From the NCBI GenBank assembly GCA_964506785.1, contig CAZDME010000010.1, positions 1-24,128 of the forward strand: a stretch of DNA of 24,128 bases, in the 5' to 3' direction. Below, in pieces: positions 1 to 7,227 of this stretch (positions are counted from its first letter, which is position 1; every line of letters begins with the position of its first letter). The DNA is from CAZDME01 sp964506785 [NCBI: uncultured bacterium] (GTDB taxonomy: Bacteria; CAZDME01; JAYEMH01). Made by a program: the position numbers and the translations under genes. The notes beneath the pieces are model-generated. The model searched no databases and was not told where the DNA came from. It saw only the letters and a list, made by a program, of their open reading frames with translations.

Positions 1-211
1 TGTCCACGAGAATCTCCCCGTTCCGGTCACAAATGAGCCCGCGTTTTGCCGTAAGAGGAATCAAGCGAATGCTGTTATTTGTGGCTAACCGGCTGTATTT
101 GGCGCCACAGATTACCTGCAGAAAAAAAAGGAAGGGAATAATGATTAAGGGAGGAATCAGGCTCAGGCCGACTATTAATCTCGCTTTTTTAGCTGTGATT
201 AGCTCGTTCAT
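1..211 (-). CDS. mrdA: Penicillin-binding protein 2 (MrdA/PBP2), N-terminal fragment
   Basis: Only the first 70 codons are inside the window; the gene runs off the left edge. The visible part begins MNELITAKKARL, has one hydrophobic segment (about residues 13-35, rich in Ile, Leu, Pro and Phe), and then reads RLIPLTAKRGLICDRNGEIL. That last stretch is the R-G-x-I-x-D-R-N-G motif found just after the membrane anchor in PBP2 proteins. By family knowledge this is the peptidoglycan transpeptidase of the elongasome, anchored in the inner membrane with its catalytic domain in the periplasm. The ATG at 211-209 lies 23 nt inside the end of mreD, so the two are translationally coupled. Its place after mreBCD is the classical order. 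The catalytic domain cannot be checked here. Confidence 0.88.
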   Translation of the reverse strand, partial: MNELITAKKARLIVGLSLIPPLIIIPFLFFLQVICGAKYSRLATNNSIRLIPLTAKRGLICDRNGEILVD

Positions 212-683
212 TTTTTTTGGATATTTTTTTCATTAAGGGAAAAACGACCAACCCGACAATAAGGTTATAACTTATGTAAAATGCGATTTTAACCAAAATG
301 GCCAAAGAAAAAGGTTGGGGTGTTGCCGAGAATAGAAGAATAACCCAGGTAAAAATTCTGTCAAGTAAACTGAAAATAACGATAATTGCTGCCTGGGCGC
401 CAAGGCTTTCATATACCTTCCGGCCGATAAGACTTACGAGAAATCCGCATAGGACCTTGGAAAGGGCATTAGTTCCCAGGTTGACCGAGGAAAAGATATC
501 TTCTAATAATCCCCCTAAAAAACCGTAGGATATCCCCCGGTAACTTCCTTGAAAGAATCCGATGGCCAGAACGATTACTAAAATTAAGTCGGGCTTAACG
601 CCGAAAATTTTAAACCGGGAAAAAATTGTTACTTGAAGGATTAAACCGGCCGCAATAGCAAAGAATAAGATTATTTTTTTCAT
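189..683 (-). CDS. mreD: Rod shape-determining protein MreD
   Basis: A 164-residue, very hydrophobic protein with about five predicted membrane segments, starting MKKIILFFAIAAGLILQVTI. The stretch GFLGGLLEDIFSS (about residues 55-67) matches the conserved Gly/Asp-containing loop of MreD. MreD is an inner-membrane partner of MreC in the cell-elongation machinery. The start ATG (683-681) overlaps the mreC stop by 4 nt, and the end overlaps mrdA by 23 nt, so mreC, mreD and mrdA form a tightly coupled unit. Length is normal for the family. Confidence 0.93.
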   Translation of the reverse strand: MKKIILFFAIAAGLILQVTIFSRFKIFGVKPDLILVIVLAIGFFQGSYRGISYGFLGGLLEDIFSSVNLGTNALSKVLCGFLVSLIGRKVYESLGAQAAIIVIFSLLDRIFTWVILLFSATPQPFSLAILVKIAFYISYNLIVGLVVFPLMKKISKKNERANHS

Positions 684-1498
684 TTTTCAGCGGTTATTAT
701 TACTACTTCCTCAAGATGGGAAAAATTTACCGTGGGGGTTACTCTTATTTGTTGAAAAAGTTCTGTTTCTCTTTTTTTTACTGAAACAACCTGACCGACT
801 CTCAAGCCTTTCGGGAAAACACCTCCTTGTCCGGAGGAAATAATCGCATCCCCCTCTTTCAGTTCTTCTCTTAAGGAAATATAGTTTAACTGGCACCAAA
901 AATCATTAGTCCCGGAAATAACCCCCTGGGTCCTATTTCGTTCGACCAGAACGGCTATCTGGCTATTGCTGTCGAGAATAGTCATTATTTTAGATTGATG
1001 CGGTGTCGTCTCGATAATCCGTCCGACTAATCCCAGGGGCGTAATCACCGGGAAATTACGCTTCACGCCATCGGCATTTCCTTTATCGATAAAAATAACT
1101 TTATTCCAATTAGTCGCATCGCGGCCGATAACCTGGGCAGAAATTAACTTCAGAGGAGTTTTTTCGGCAAAGCCATGCAGTCTTCTTAAACGCTTATTCT
1201 CCCGGGCCGTTTCTTGCCAGATGTCTCGTTCCGCCTCCAAATTGGCTATTTTTTCGGAAAGCAACCGGTTCTTTTTTTGAAGTTCCTTTAAATCTAATTC
1301 TTCCCTTTTAAGATCCAAAACATTCGGATTGATTTTAGAGGCTGCCCGTTGAAAGGGAGAAAAAAGAAAGATTACCTTATTCTTAATCGAACGCTGACAT
1401 TCAGGGCTCAGGAAAAGAAGCAGGAGACAAAGAAGGGAAAAAGCAATTAGGACTAAGCTCTTTTTTATTTTAATCAGGTGAGAGGAAAAGAAAAACAA
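680..1498 (-). CDS. mreC: Rod shape-determining protein MreC
   Basis: A 272-residue protein with a single N-terminal membrane segment (about 14-31), a short coiled coil (about 60-110, rich in Leu, Glu and Lys), and a periplasmic beta-rich domain. The motifs VIGRDATNWNKVIFIDKG and GLVGRIIETTPHQSKIMTI are typical of MreC. It is the periplasmic scaffold that links MreB filaments to PBP2. No ATG lies in the N-terminal part of the frame; the best start is a TTG at 1498-1496, 14 nt after the mreB stop, with only a weak TAAGG-like ribosome site upstream. The end overlaps mreD by 4 nt. The start is less certain than the gene. Confidence 0.93.
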   Translation of the reverse strand: MFFFSSHLIKIKKSLVLIAFSLLCLLLLFLSPECQRSIKNKVIFLFSPFQRAASKINPNVLDLKREELDLKELQKKNRLLSEKIANLEAERDIWQETARENKRLRRLHGFAEKTPLKLISAQVIGRDATNWNKVIFIDKGNADGVKRNFPVITPLGLVGRIIETTPHQSKIMTILDSNSQIAVLVERNRTQGVISGTNDFWCQLNYISLREELKEGDAIISSGQGGVFPKGLRVGQVVSVKKRETELFQQIRVTPTVNFSHLEEVVIITAEK

Positions 1499-1512
1499 AG
1501 GGATATAAAACC

Positions 1513-2559
1513 TTACCTATAAGTTCCTTCTTTTATACTGGCTTTAAGCTTTTTTAAAAGATTAATTTCATCCAAAACCTTTCCTGCTCCCAGAACCACC
1601 GCGGTTAAAGGATCCTCGGCAATATGAACGGGAAGATTCGTTTCTTCCGATATTAGTTTATCAATCCCGCGGAGAAGGGCCCCCCCGCCGGCCAGGACCA
1701 ACCCCCGGTCGACTATATCCGATGAAAGCTCCGGAGGTGTTTGTTCCAGGGTGACCTTGACTGCTTCGACGATACCGGCCACCGGTTCGCTTAACGATTC
1801 TCGTATTTCTTCGGAAGTAATGGTAATCGTTTTAGGAAGCCCGGCTACCAGGTCCCTCCCTTTTACTTCCATGGTCATTTCTTCGGTCAAGGGATAGGCG
1901 GAGCCGATTTTAATCTTTATATCTTCGGAGGTTCTTTCCCCAACCATCAAATTATACGCCCGTTTTAAATATTGAATAATGGCATCGTCCATCTCATCTC
2001 CTCCGACGCGGATACTTTTGCTGCAGACAATTCCCGCCAGAGAAATAACGGCTACTTCGGTTGTTCCTCCGCCGATATCGATAATAATGTTTCCCGCCGG
2101 CTCAACTACCGGCAGGCCCACGCCAATAGCCGCCGCCATTGGCTCTTCGATTAGATAAACCTCGCGGGCGCCGGCATGTTCTGCCGAATCTTTAACCGCC
2201 CGTTTCTCGACTTCGGTAATCCCTGAAGGGATAGCCACAATCACCCGGGGGCGCACTAAAGTGCGGCGGTTATGGACTTTGGTGATAAAATAACGCAGCA
2301 TACTTTCGGTGATTTCAAAATCGGCGATTACTCCATCCTGAAGAGGTCTGATTGCCACCACGCTCCCCGGGGTTCTCCCGAGCATCCTTTTGGCTTCATT
2401 TCCAACCGCCAGAACCATATTTGTCCCTTTTTGTATGGCTACTACCGAAGGTTCGCAAAGAACAATACCCTGCCCTTTAACATAAACTAAAGTGTTGGCC
2501 GTTCCCAGATCAATACCCATATCTCTTGAGAAAAGCCCTAATAGATAATCAAAAATCAT
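1513..2559 (-). CDS. mreB: Rod shape-determining actin-like protein MreB
   Basis: A full-length 348-residue bacterial actin. [20 protein letters not shown] (residues 14-33) is the phosphate-1 motif, [16 protein letters not shown] is phosphate-2, and [15 protein letters not shown] is the adenosine-binding motif near the C terminus. It polymerises along the inner membrane and directs lateral wall synthesis with MreC, MreD, RodA and PBP2. The ATG (2559-2557) follows the coiled-coil gene by only 3 nt, with AAAGGA about 11 nt upstream inside the end of that gene, so the two are almost certainly cotranscribed. Confidence 0.97.
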   Translation of the reverse strand: MIFDYLLGLFSRDMGIDLGTANTLVYVKGQGIVLCEPSVVAIQKGTNMVLAVGNEAKRMLGRTPGSVVAIRPLQDGVIADFEITESMLRYFITKVHNRRTLVRPRVIVAIPSGITEVEKRAVKDSAEHAGAREVYLIEEPMAAAIGVGLPVVEPAGNIIIDIGGGTTEVAVISLAGIVCSKSIRVGGDEMDDAIIQYLKRAYNLMVGERTSEDIKIKIGSAYPLTEEMTMEVKGRDLVAGLPKTITITSEEIRESLSEPVAGIVEAVKVTLEQTPPELSSDIVDRGLVLAGGGALLRGIDKLISEETNLPVHIAEDPLTAVVLGAGKVLDEINLLKKLKASIKEGTYR

Positions 2560-2562
2560 TTT

Positions 2563-3309
2563 TTACTCAGTCCTTTGAATGCTTTTGACGGTGTCGGTCT
2601 CTGATACCTGTTTATTCTGTTTGATTATTTTCACCACCGAGGTATTTTCATATAGCTTAAGGATTTTTCCCTGGGCAATATTTTCTTCGCCTCGGAAAAA
2701 ACCCAAAAGTATATTTTCCGGCAGGCCTTTTTTCATTCCTAAACTGATTACCGCATATCCATAGTCGTTATCTACGGCTAAAACTTCACCCTGCCAGGAC
2801 GGGCTTTCTTGAACGACGATTTTATCTAAGGTTATCTGGGTTTCGTTTTCTCCCGCATTCCCCAGCCGGGCCAGCAACGATTTATTTTTTTCCATGAGAT
2901 TAGAGAGGCGTTGTTCTAATTTATCTTTTTCCTCTTTGACCTGGCTTACTCTTTTTTCAAGAAGCTTCCGCATATCTTTTAATTTCGAAAAATTACTTTC
3001 CAGAACAGTTCTTTCTTCTTTTACCTCGGTCAGTTCCTGGATAAGGTTACTGACTTGTGTTTCTTTCTTTTCCAGGTTCAGGCTATATTCAAGCTTCATA
3101 TCCTTAATACTCTGGTTTAACTGGTTGATAGTCATCTCTTTTTTGTTCAGGGTCGATTCTAATGTTGTTTTTTCTTCAAGCAGAGTCTGGAGCTCGTTTT
3201 CCAGGGTTAATCTTTTTTCATTCTCCTGGTAGTACATTACGCCTAATCCAATACAGGCAAACGACAACAATATAGCTAAAATTATACCTACTTGTCCCCA
3301 TTTAGTCAT
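2563..3309 (-). CDS. Membrane-anchored coiled-coil protein, first gene of the mre cluster
   Basis: I do not recognise a named family. The 248 residues fall into three parts: a cytoplasmic stub plus one membrane segment (about 6-27), a long coiled coil (about 30-150, almost entirely Leu, Glu, Lys, Gln and Asn in heptads), and a compact C-terminal part (about 160-245). The last part reads GEVLAVDNDYGYAVISLGMK, then a Gly-Leu-Pro turn, then GKILKLYENTSVVKII. That pattern suggests a small beta-barrel, as in periplasmic coiled-coil proteins with a V-x-D-x-x-x-G-Y-A-V-I motif. The layout is MreC-like (anchor, coiled coil, beta domain), although the sequence is different. The ATG has a very strong ribosome site (AAAGGAGGGGG) and a good promoter sits just upstream, so this gene leads the mreBCD-mrdA operon. 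The role is inferred from position only. Confidence 0.85.
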   Translation of the reverse strand: MTKWGQVGIILAILLSFACIGLGVMYYQENEKRLTLENELQTLLEEKTTLESTLNKKEMTINQLNQSIKDMKLEYSLNLEKKETQVSNLIQELTEVKEERTVLESNFSKLKDMRKLLEKRVSQVKEEKDKLEQRLSNLMEKNKSLLARLGNAGENETQITLDKIVVQESPSWQGEVLAVDNDYGYAVISLGMKKGLPENILLGFFRGEENIAQGKILKLYENTSVVKIIKQNKQVSETDTVKSIQRTE

Positions 3310-3337
3310 CTAACCCCCTCCTTTGTAACTGGCGGCT

Positions 3338-3366
3338 ACTATAGCATAGTAATAACAGTTTGTAAA
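3338..3366 (-). promoter_or_regulatory. Sigma-70-type promoter of the mre operon
   Basis: On the minus strand, TTTACA (3366-3361) is followed by exactly 17 nt and then TATAGT (3343-3338). It lies about 30 nt upstream of the coiled-coil gene's start codon, whose ribosome site is at about 3314-3324. It is the only good sigma-70 match in the gap on this strand. Confidence 0.7.
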
Positions 3367-3392
3367 GGAATTTTTAAAGCCTCCTTTTTTTC

Positions 3393-3421
3393 TTGAAGTT
3401 CAACCCGAAATAAGGTAGTAT
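3393..3421 (+). promoter_or_regulatory. Sigma-70-type promoter of the SurA-like gene
   Basis: On the plus strand, TTGAAG (3393-3398), a 17-nt spacer and TAGTAT (3416-3421) precede the gene by 57 nt. Together with the minus-strand promoter at 3338-3366 it forms a divergent promoter pair in a 169-bp gap. GGAGGG at 3468-3473 is the ribosome site, 5 nt before the GTG. Confidence 0.6.
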
Positions 3422-3478
3422 AGGAGTATCGCTTGAATTTTTCCTATTTTAGAACATTGCAAATAACGGAGGGAAAAG

Positions 3479-4102
3479 GTGCTTTTGCGAAAAATGCGAA
3501 AAAAGGTTAAAGTGATTATGTGGTTCACTTTGCTTCTTATTGTCCCGGCTTTCATCTGGTGGGGCATAGGTTCGACTACGGCTTCAAGAAAGAATCTACT
3601 TGCCAAGGTCGACGGCATTCCGATTACCCTGGACCAGTTTTCTCAAGCCTTTAATCTGCTTTATAACCGTTACGCCCTGTTATTCTCCAGCCTGGGCGAA
3701 GACGAATTTCGGGAAAAGATTCGAGGCCTTAATATCGAAAAACAAACTTTCTCTTTCCTCATCGAAAATATCCTTTTGCAAAGAGAGATAAAAAAACGGC
3801 AGATTAAGATAAGCGACGATGAAGTTGCCGGGGCAATTAGGAAAGAACCGTTTTTCCTCAATCCCGATGGCGCTTTTGACAAAGGGAAATTTACGCGGGC
3901 TATCGAAAATGTTCCCGAAGGTCAATGGCAGATTTGGGAGGATCAGGTGCGTTCCAGGCTCGCCTTGGAAAAGCTGAAAAACCAAATTATTGCTCAGGCC
4001 GCTCCCGGGGATAAAGAAACAGCCTATGCTGCCTGGCTGAGTAATTTAAAGAGCCAGGCGAAAATTGTCCAGAAAAACGAACTGCCCGAATTAGTCGAAT
4101 AA
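3479..4102 (+). CDS. SurA/PpiD N-terminal-like periplasmic chaperone, no PPIase domain
   Basis: A 207-residue protein anchored by one N-terminal membrane segment (about 12-31, with IVPAFIWWGIGS). It is followed by KVDGIPITLDQFSQAFN (about 43-59), the opening helix motif of SurA/PpiD chaperone domains. The rest (LIENILLQREIKKRQIKIS, DDEVAGAIRKEPFF, GAFDKGKFTRAI) matches the helical SurA_N fold. No parvulin peptidyl-prolyl isomerase domain follows, so it probably acts as a holdase for exported proteins or as a membrane anchor module. The start is GTG at 3479 with GGAGGG five nt upstream; an ATG at 3494 is possible. It is the only plus-strand gene in the window, and its stop lies 14 nt from that of the convergent DUF4321 gene. 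It looks complete rather than truncated. Confidence 0.82.
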   Translation: MLLRKMRKKVKVIMWFTLLLIVPAFIWWGIGSTTASRKNLLAKVDGIPITLDQFSQAFNLLYNRYALLFSSLGEDEFREKIRGLNIEKQTFSFLIENILLQREIKKRQIKISDDEVAGAIRKEPFFLNPDGAFDKGKFTRAIENVPEGQWQIWEDQVRSRLALEKLKNQIIAQAAPGDKETAYAAWLSNLKSQAKIVQKNELPELVE

Positions 4103-4116
4103 AATATCCGGGAACC

Positions 4117-4383
4117 TCAGATTTTTCTAAAGATAAAAACCGCCGATAGAATTCCCAGCGCGCTGCAAACGTTAATTTTCAGATTGAATCCGAAAGTCAA
4201 GGTTAAAACAATTAGATTCCAGGTGCTCGGGACTAAAGAAAGGTTTGGTCCCTGGACGAAAAACTGATGGATTTTCCCTGCCGGCATTATTATCCCGATA
4301 ATTTCGCCGATTAATCCGCCTAAAATCGCTCCGATGATAATAATCAGCAAGAGCAGCCCCAAGTTTTTGCCTACCCTAAACAT
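4117..4383 (-). CDS. DUF4321 small membrane protein
   Basis: An 88-residue protein starting MFRVGKNLGLLLLIIIIGAI with two or three membrane segments. The signature is ILGGLIGEIIG followed later by LVPSTWNLIVLTLTFGFNLK and a final SALGILSAVFIFRK. That combination is the DUF4321 pattern: a short integral membrane protein of unknown function, often near envelope or cell-division genes. The ATG at 4383 follows the rnfB stop by 1 nt, with AAAGGAG about 11 nt upstream. An upstream in-frame extension would lie inside rnfB and is rejected. It ends the rnf run and converges on the SurA-like gene; no terminator hairpin is visible in the 14-nt gap. Confidence 0.8.
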   Translation of the reverse strand: MFRVGKNLGLLLLIIIIGAILGGLIGEIIGIIMPAGKIHQFFVQGPNLSLVPSTWNLIVLTLTFGFNLKINVCSALGILSAVFIFRKI

Positions 4384-4384
4384 T

Positions 4385-5260
4385 CTATTTTTTCTCCTTT
4401 TCTTTTTTGAATTCAAAATTACTCTGGACGAATTTATCCATAGAAATTTCCCTTTCTTTCCGCCCGGGGACATTTTTAACCAGCCAGATGCTATGGGTGG
4501 GGCATTTTTTTACGCATTCACCGCAGGCGACGCAGATATTCGGATTTATCCGGGGCAGATTATTTTCCAGAACAATCGCTCCCACCGGGCAAACCTTAAC
4601 GCAAAGGCCGCAGCCAATACAGCCAACTTCACAGACCTCTTTTACCTGTTTCGCTTTATCTTGGGAACGACAAAGGACAAAAATCCGCTGCGTTCGTGGG
4701 ACCAGTTCGATAATTTCCCGGGGGCAACTTTCTACACACCGGCCGCAGCCAACGCATTTATTTTCATCGATTTTCGGCAGGTCGTTTTCCCTCATTGATA
4801 TCGCCCCGAAGGGACAGCTGGCCACACAGGTTCCTAAACCTAAGCATCCGTAGATACAGCCTTTTTTCCCTCCGGCGGTCAAGAGAGCCGCCCGGCAGTC
4901 TTTTATCCCCTGATAATCGAATTTTTCTTTGGCTTCTTTATTTCCGCCGCGGCAGCGGATTAAAGCAATTTGTTTTTCCCTGATTACCAGCTCTACCCCC
5001 ATTATTTTTGCGATTTTCCGGGAGACATCTTCTCCTCCGACACAGCAAAGGTCAGGGGCAACTTTACCCTCGGTGACGGCCTCGGCATAGGCGCGGCATC
5101 CCGCAAAACCGCAGGCGCCGGAATTACCTCCGGGAAGAATTTCTAAAATTCTTTCTGACCTTGGGTCGTTTTTGACCGCCAGTTTTTTGTAAGCCAGGCT
5201 CAGGCCCAAGCCCATCATTAAACCCAAACCGCCCAGTATTACTGCCGAGAGAAGTATCAT
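4385..5260 (-). CDS. rnfB: Electron transport complex subunit RnfB (ferredoxin subunit)
   Basis: A 291-residue iron-sulfur protein. A membrane segment (1-24) is followed by the RnfB cluster domain (LPGGNSGACGFAGCRAYAEA, residues 42-61). Four ferredoxin-type cysteine groups come next: CIYGCLGLGTCVASCP (135-150), CVGCGRCVESCP (169-180), CEVGCIGCGLCVKVCP (210-225) and CVACGECVKKCP (243-254). RnfB receives electrons from ferredoxin and passes them into the Rnf complex. One oddity is that the first cysteine of the N-terminal CxxCxxxxC motif is serine here (Ser47, codon 5122-5120), while an extra cysteine sits beside the fourth ligand (Cys72-Cys73). The gene lies 77 nt after rnfA without an obvious strong ribosome site. 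It may have the multi-cluster form seen in anaerobes. Confidence 0.94.
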   Translation of the reverse strand: MILLSAVILGGLGLMMGLGLSLAYKKLAVKNDPRSERILEILPGGNSGACGFAGCRAYAEAVTEGKVAPDLCCVGGEDVSRKIAKIMGVELVIREKQIALIRCRGGNKEAKEKFDYQGIKDCRAALLTAGGKKGCIYGCLGLGTCVASCPFGAISMRENDLPKIDENKCVGCGRCVESCPREIIELVPRTQRIFVLCRSQDKAKQVKEVCEVGCIGCGLCVKVCPVGAIVLENNLPRINPNICVACGECVKKCPTHSIWLVKNVPGRKEREISMDKFVQSNFEFKKEKEKK

Positions 5261-5337
5261 ATCGAAATGTCGTTAACCGAAAAAGTAATTTTTTTTACAA
5301 AGTATTAAAACTTTTCTTTATACACGTTCCAGGCCGT

Positions 5338-5943
5338 CTACAGCCCAAACAATCCTTGGAAGCCCAGAAAAGTCAAAGCCAGGAGGCTGGCAGTTATAAA
5401 AATAATGGGATGCTCTTTAAATACATCCGGAATCGGCGCTAAAATTATTTTTTCCCGCAGGCTGGCAAAAATGACAATGACAACGGTATAGCCGACTCCG
5501 GTAGAAAAACTGTAAACCAGGGTTCTAAACAAACTCAGGGAATAATCTATGGAGAGAAAAGCCACCGCCAGAATCGCGCAGTTAGTCGTAATTAAAGGCA
5601 GATAAATACCCATGGCCTGGTAAAGCGCCGGGCTGAAGCGACGGATTACCATCTCTTCCAGCTGCACCAGGGTAGCAATGGCCAGGATAAATGAAGCTGT
5701 TCTAAGGAAAGTCAGGTCAAGGTGAAAGATTGAAGTTTCCGGGGCAAGGAGAAAATAATAGATTAACCACCCGGTTAAGGAGGCTATTACCATGACGAAG
5801 ATAACCGCCAGGCCCATTCCCAGCGAAGTTTTCATCTCTTTAGAAACGCCAAAAAAACCGCAGAGTCCCAGGAAACGCATTAAGAGGATGTTATTTATCA
5901 ATATGGCGTTTAAGGCAAGCAGGAAGATATTCAACTCATTCAT
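5338..5943 (-). CDS. rnfA: Electron transport complex subunit RnfA
   Basis: A 201-residue integral membrane protein starting MNELNIFLLALNAILINNIL, with about six membrane segments. NNILLMRFLGLCGFFGVSKE (18-37) carries the cysteine-containing first motif, and ITTNCAILAVAF (about 118-129) carries the second. In the RnfA/NqrE family these paired cysteines hold an iron-sulfur cluster inside the membrane. RnfA and RnfE form the inverted-repeat core through which electrons cross the membrane. The ATG overlaps the rnfE stop by 4 nt. Confidence 0.96.
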   Translation of the reverse strand: MNELNIFLLALNAILINNILLMRFLGLCGFFGVSKEMKTSLGMGLAVIFVMVIASLTGWLIYYFLLAPETSIFHLDLTFLRTASFILAIATLVQLEEMVIRRFSPALYQAMGIYLPLITTNCAILAVAFLSIDYSLSLFRTLVYSFSTGVGYTVVIVIFASLREKIILAPIPDVFKEHPIIFITASLLALTFLGFQGLFGL

Positions 5944-6563
5944 ATTATCGTTTTCCCTTTCAGGCGCTTAAGCCCGGCGATAAGAAAACCGATGGTCAAA
6001 AAAGCTCCGGGTGGTAAAATCATCAATGCTGCCGGGGAAAATCCGCTTCCCAGCAAATTTATTTTAAACGGCGGGATAAAAAGAAAAGGCGCCGGATTGG
6101 CAATTGCTCCGGTGCCCAGCACTTCTCTAATCAAACCGATAACCGAGATTGCCAATAAAAACCCTATTCCCATGCCCAAGCCGTCAATTAAAGAATTTAA
6201 AAGAGTATTTTTAGAAGCAAAGGCTTCGGCCCGTCCCAGGATGATACAGTTTACTACAATCAGGGGCACAAAAACCCCCAGTGATTTATAAAGCGAAGGT
6301 AGATAGGCATGCATGGTATAATCGGTTATAGTAACGAAAGTAGAGATAATAATGATAAATACCGGAATTCTAATCTGGCTGGGAATAATCCGCCGGATTA
6401 AGGAAATGGACATATTAGAACAGATTAAGACAAATATAGTGGCCAATCCCATCCCGAAGGCATCGCGGAGAGTCGTTGAGCAGGCAAGGATTGGGCAAAG
6501 GCCGATCATTAAAATCAAAACCGGATTTTCCCAAATAATTCCTCTTTTAAAAATATTTTTCAC
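5940..6563 (-). CDS. rnfE: Electron transport complex subunit RnfE
   Basis: A 207-residue membrane protein paralogous to RnfA. ENPVLILMIGLCPILACST (12-30) holds the first conserved cysteine motif and LIVVNCIILGRAEAFASKN (about 101-119) the second. ITDYTMHAY matches the conserved loop of RnfE/NqrD. It forms the membrane core with RnfA. The start is ATG at 6563. A 109-nt gap with tandem repeats and a perfect hairpin (6590-6663) separates it from rnfG upstream, the only sizeable gap in the CDGEA part of the cluster. The end overlaps rnfA by 4 nt. Confidence 0.95.
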   Translation of the reverse strand: MKNIFKRGIIWENPVLILMIGLCPILACSTTLRDAFGMGLATIFVLICSNMSISLIRRIIPSQIRIPVFIIIISTFVTITDYTMHAYLPSLYKSLGVFVPLIVVNCIILGRAEAFASKNTLLNSLIDGLGMGIGFLLAISVIGLIREVLGTGAIANPAPFLFIPPFKINLLGSGFSPAALMILPPGAFLTIGFLIAGLKRLKGKTII

Positions 6564-6588
6564 TTTCGCCTCTTACTTTCTATTTCTA

Positions 6589-6630
6589 CCCTGATCCCCT
6601 GATTACCCGATCTCCTGATTACCTGATCCC
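6589..6630. repeat. Short imperfect tandem repeat between rnfG and rnfE
   Basis: Two adjacent 16-bp units, CCTGATTACCCGATCT (6598-6613) and CCTGATTACCTGATCC (6614-6629), preceded by a partial copy (CCCTGATCC from about 6589). They abut the hairpin at 6629-6663. Nothing suggests a coding role; this looks like one of several short word-repeat patches in the gaps of this window. Confidence 0.7.
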
Positions 6631-6663
6631 AAAAACTTGCACCTCGTAGGTGCAAGTTTTTGG
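6629..6663 (-). terminator. 16-bp perfect hairpin inside the rnf operon (possible terminator or processing site)
   Basis: CCAAAAACTTGCACCT (6629-6644), a 3-nt loop (6645-6647) and the exact reverse complement (6648-6663). The arms end in T5/A5 tracts, so it could act as an intrinsic terminator in either direction. Because rnfE continues in the same operon, a partial terminator or an mRNA stability/processing stem is equally likely. Confidence 0.55.
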
Positions 6664-6672
6664 TGCAAGGTT

Positions 6673-7227
6673 TTATTCGTTCTTTCTTAATTTTTCCTTT
6701 AAATTTTCCTCAAAAAATATTACCGCCTCTTTAAACCCTTTGGTAACCGCCCGGGAAGAGATGGTTGCCGAGGTCACCGCCTCGATTTTCCCTTGAGACG
6801 GTTCGTCCTTAATTAAGCCGAGTTCATCCTTATTTTTCCCTTTAAATTGCCCCAAAAAAACCGGCTCCAATATTTTCGCCCCTAACCCGGGAGTTTCATT
6901 TTGTTCTAAAATTTGAAAATTTGAAACCGTCCCGTCCAAATCCAGGCCGACTAACATTTTTATTTTTCCGCCGTAACCGGCGGCGCTTACGGGAATTATC
7001 ACTCCGATTAAATTTTCATCCGCGCCGAAAGCGAGAAAATACGGCTGCTTGCCGATTTTCCCCTCATCGAATCGTTCTCCTTCGAGAAATATTTTTTTAA
7101 GAAAATTATCTGCCCGGCTTTGGCCGGCAATTTTGTCTTTTGTCTGCCGAAAAACCTGGGCTAAACAAAAAGCCGAGATAAAGCAGATAATCCCTAAGAG
7201 TAAGCTGGTACGGATAATCTTAAGCAT
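6673..7227 (-). CDS. rnfG: Electron transport complex subunit RnfG (FMN-binding)
   Basis: A 184-residue protein with one N-terminal membrane segment (about 5-24) and a periplasmic FMN-binding domain. GYGGKIKMLVGLD (84-96) and LEQNETPGLGAKI (107-119) are RnfG hallmarks. VTSATISSRAVT (151-162) contains the T-S-A-T flavinylation site; Thr155 should carry a covalent FMN attached by ApbE, which is not in this window. I chose ATG 7227 (MLKIIRTSLLLGI), which overlaps the rnfD stop by 8 nt. The longer frame to 7269 would add 14 non-conserved residues inside rnfD. Confidence 0.92.
   Translation of the reverse strand: MLKIIRTSLLLGIICFISAFCLAQVFRQTKDKIAGQSRADNFLKKIFLEGERFDEGKIGKQPYFLAFGADENLIGVIIPVSAAGYGGKIKMLVGLDLDGTVSNFQILEQNETPGLGAKILEPVFLGQFKGKNKDELGLIKDEPSQGKIEAVTSATISSRAVTKGFKEAVIFFEENLKEKLRKNE

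Noticed and set aside
298-528. Plus-strand frames inside mreD, mreC, rnfB, rnfE and other genes
   Set aside because: They lie antisense to well-supported genes, and none shows domain motifs or a ribosome site.
3479-4102. SurA-like gene as a truncated pseudogene
   Set aside because: No PPIase remnant follows the stop, the chaperone domain is intact, and promoter plus ribosome site are good; short SurA_N-only proteins exist.
4384-4473. Longer start for the DUF4321 gene
   Set aside because: The added 30 residues lie inside rnfB in another frame, lack family similarity, and the ATG at 4383 has its own AAAGGAG site.
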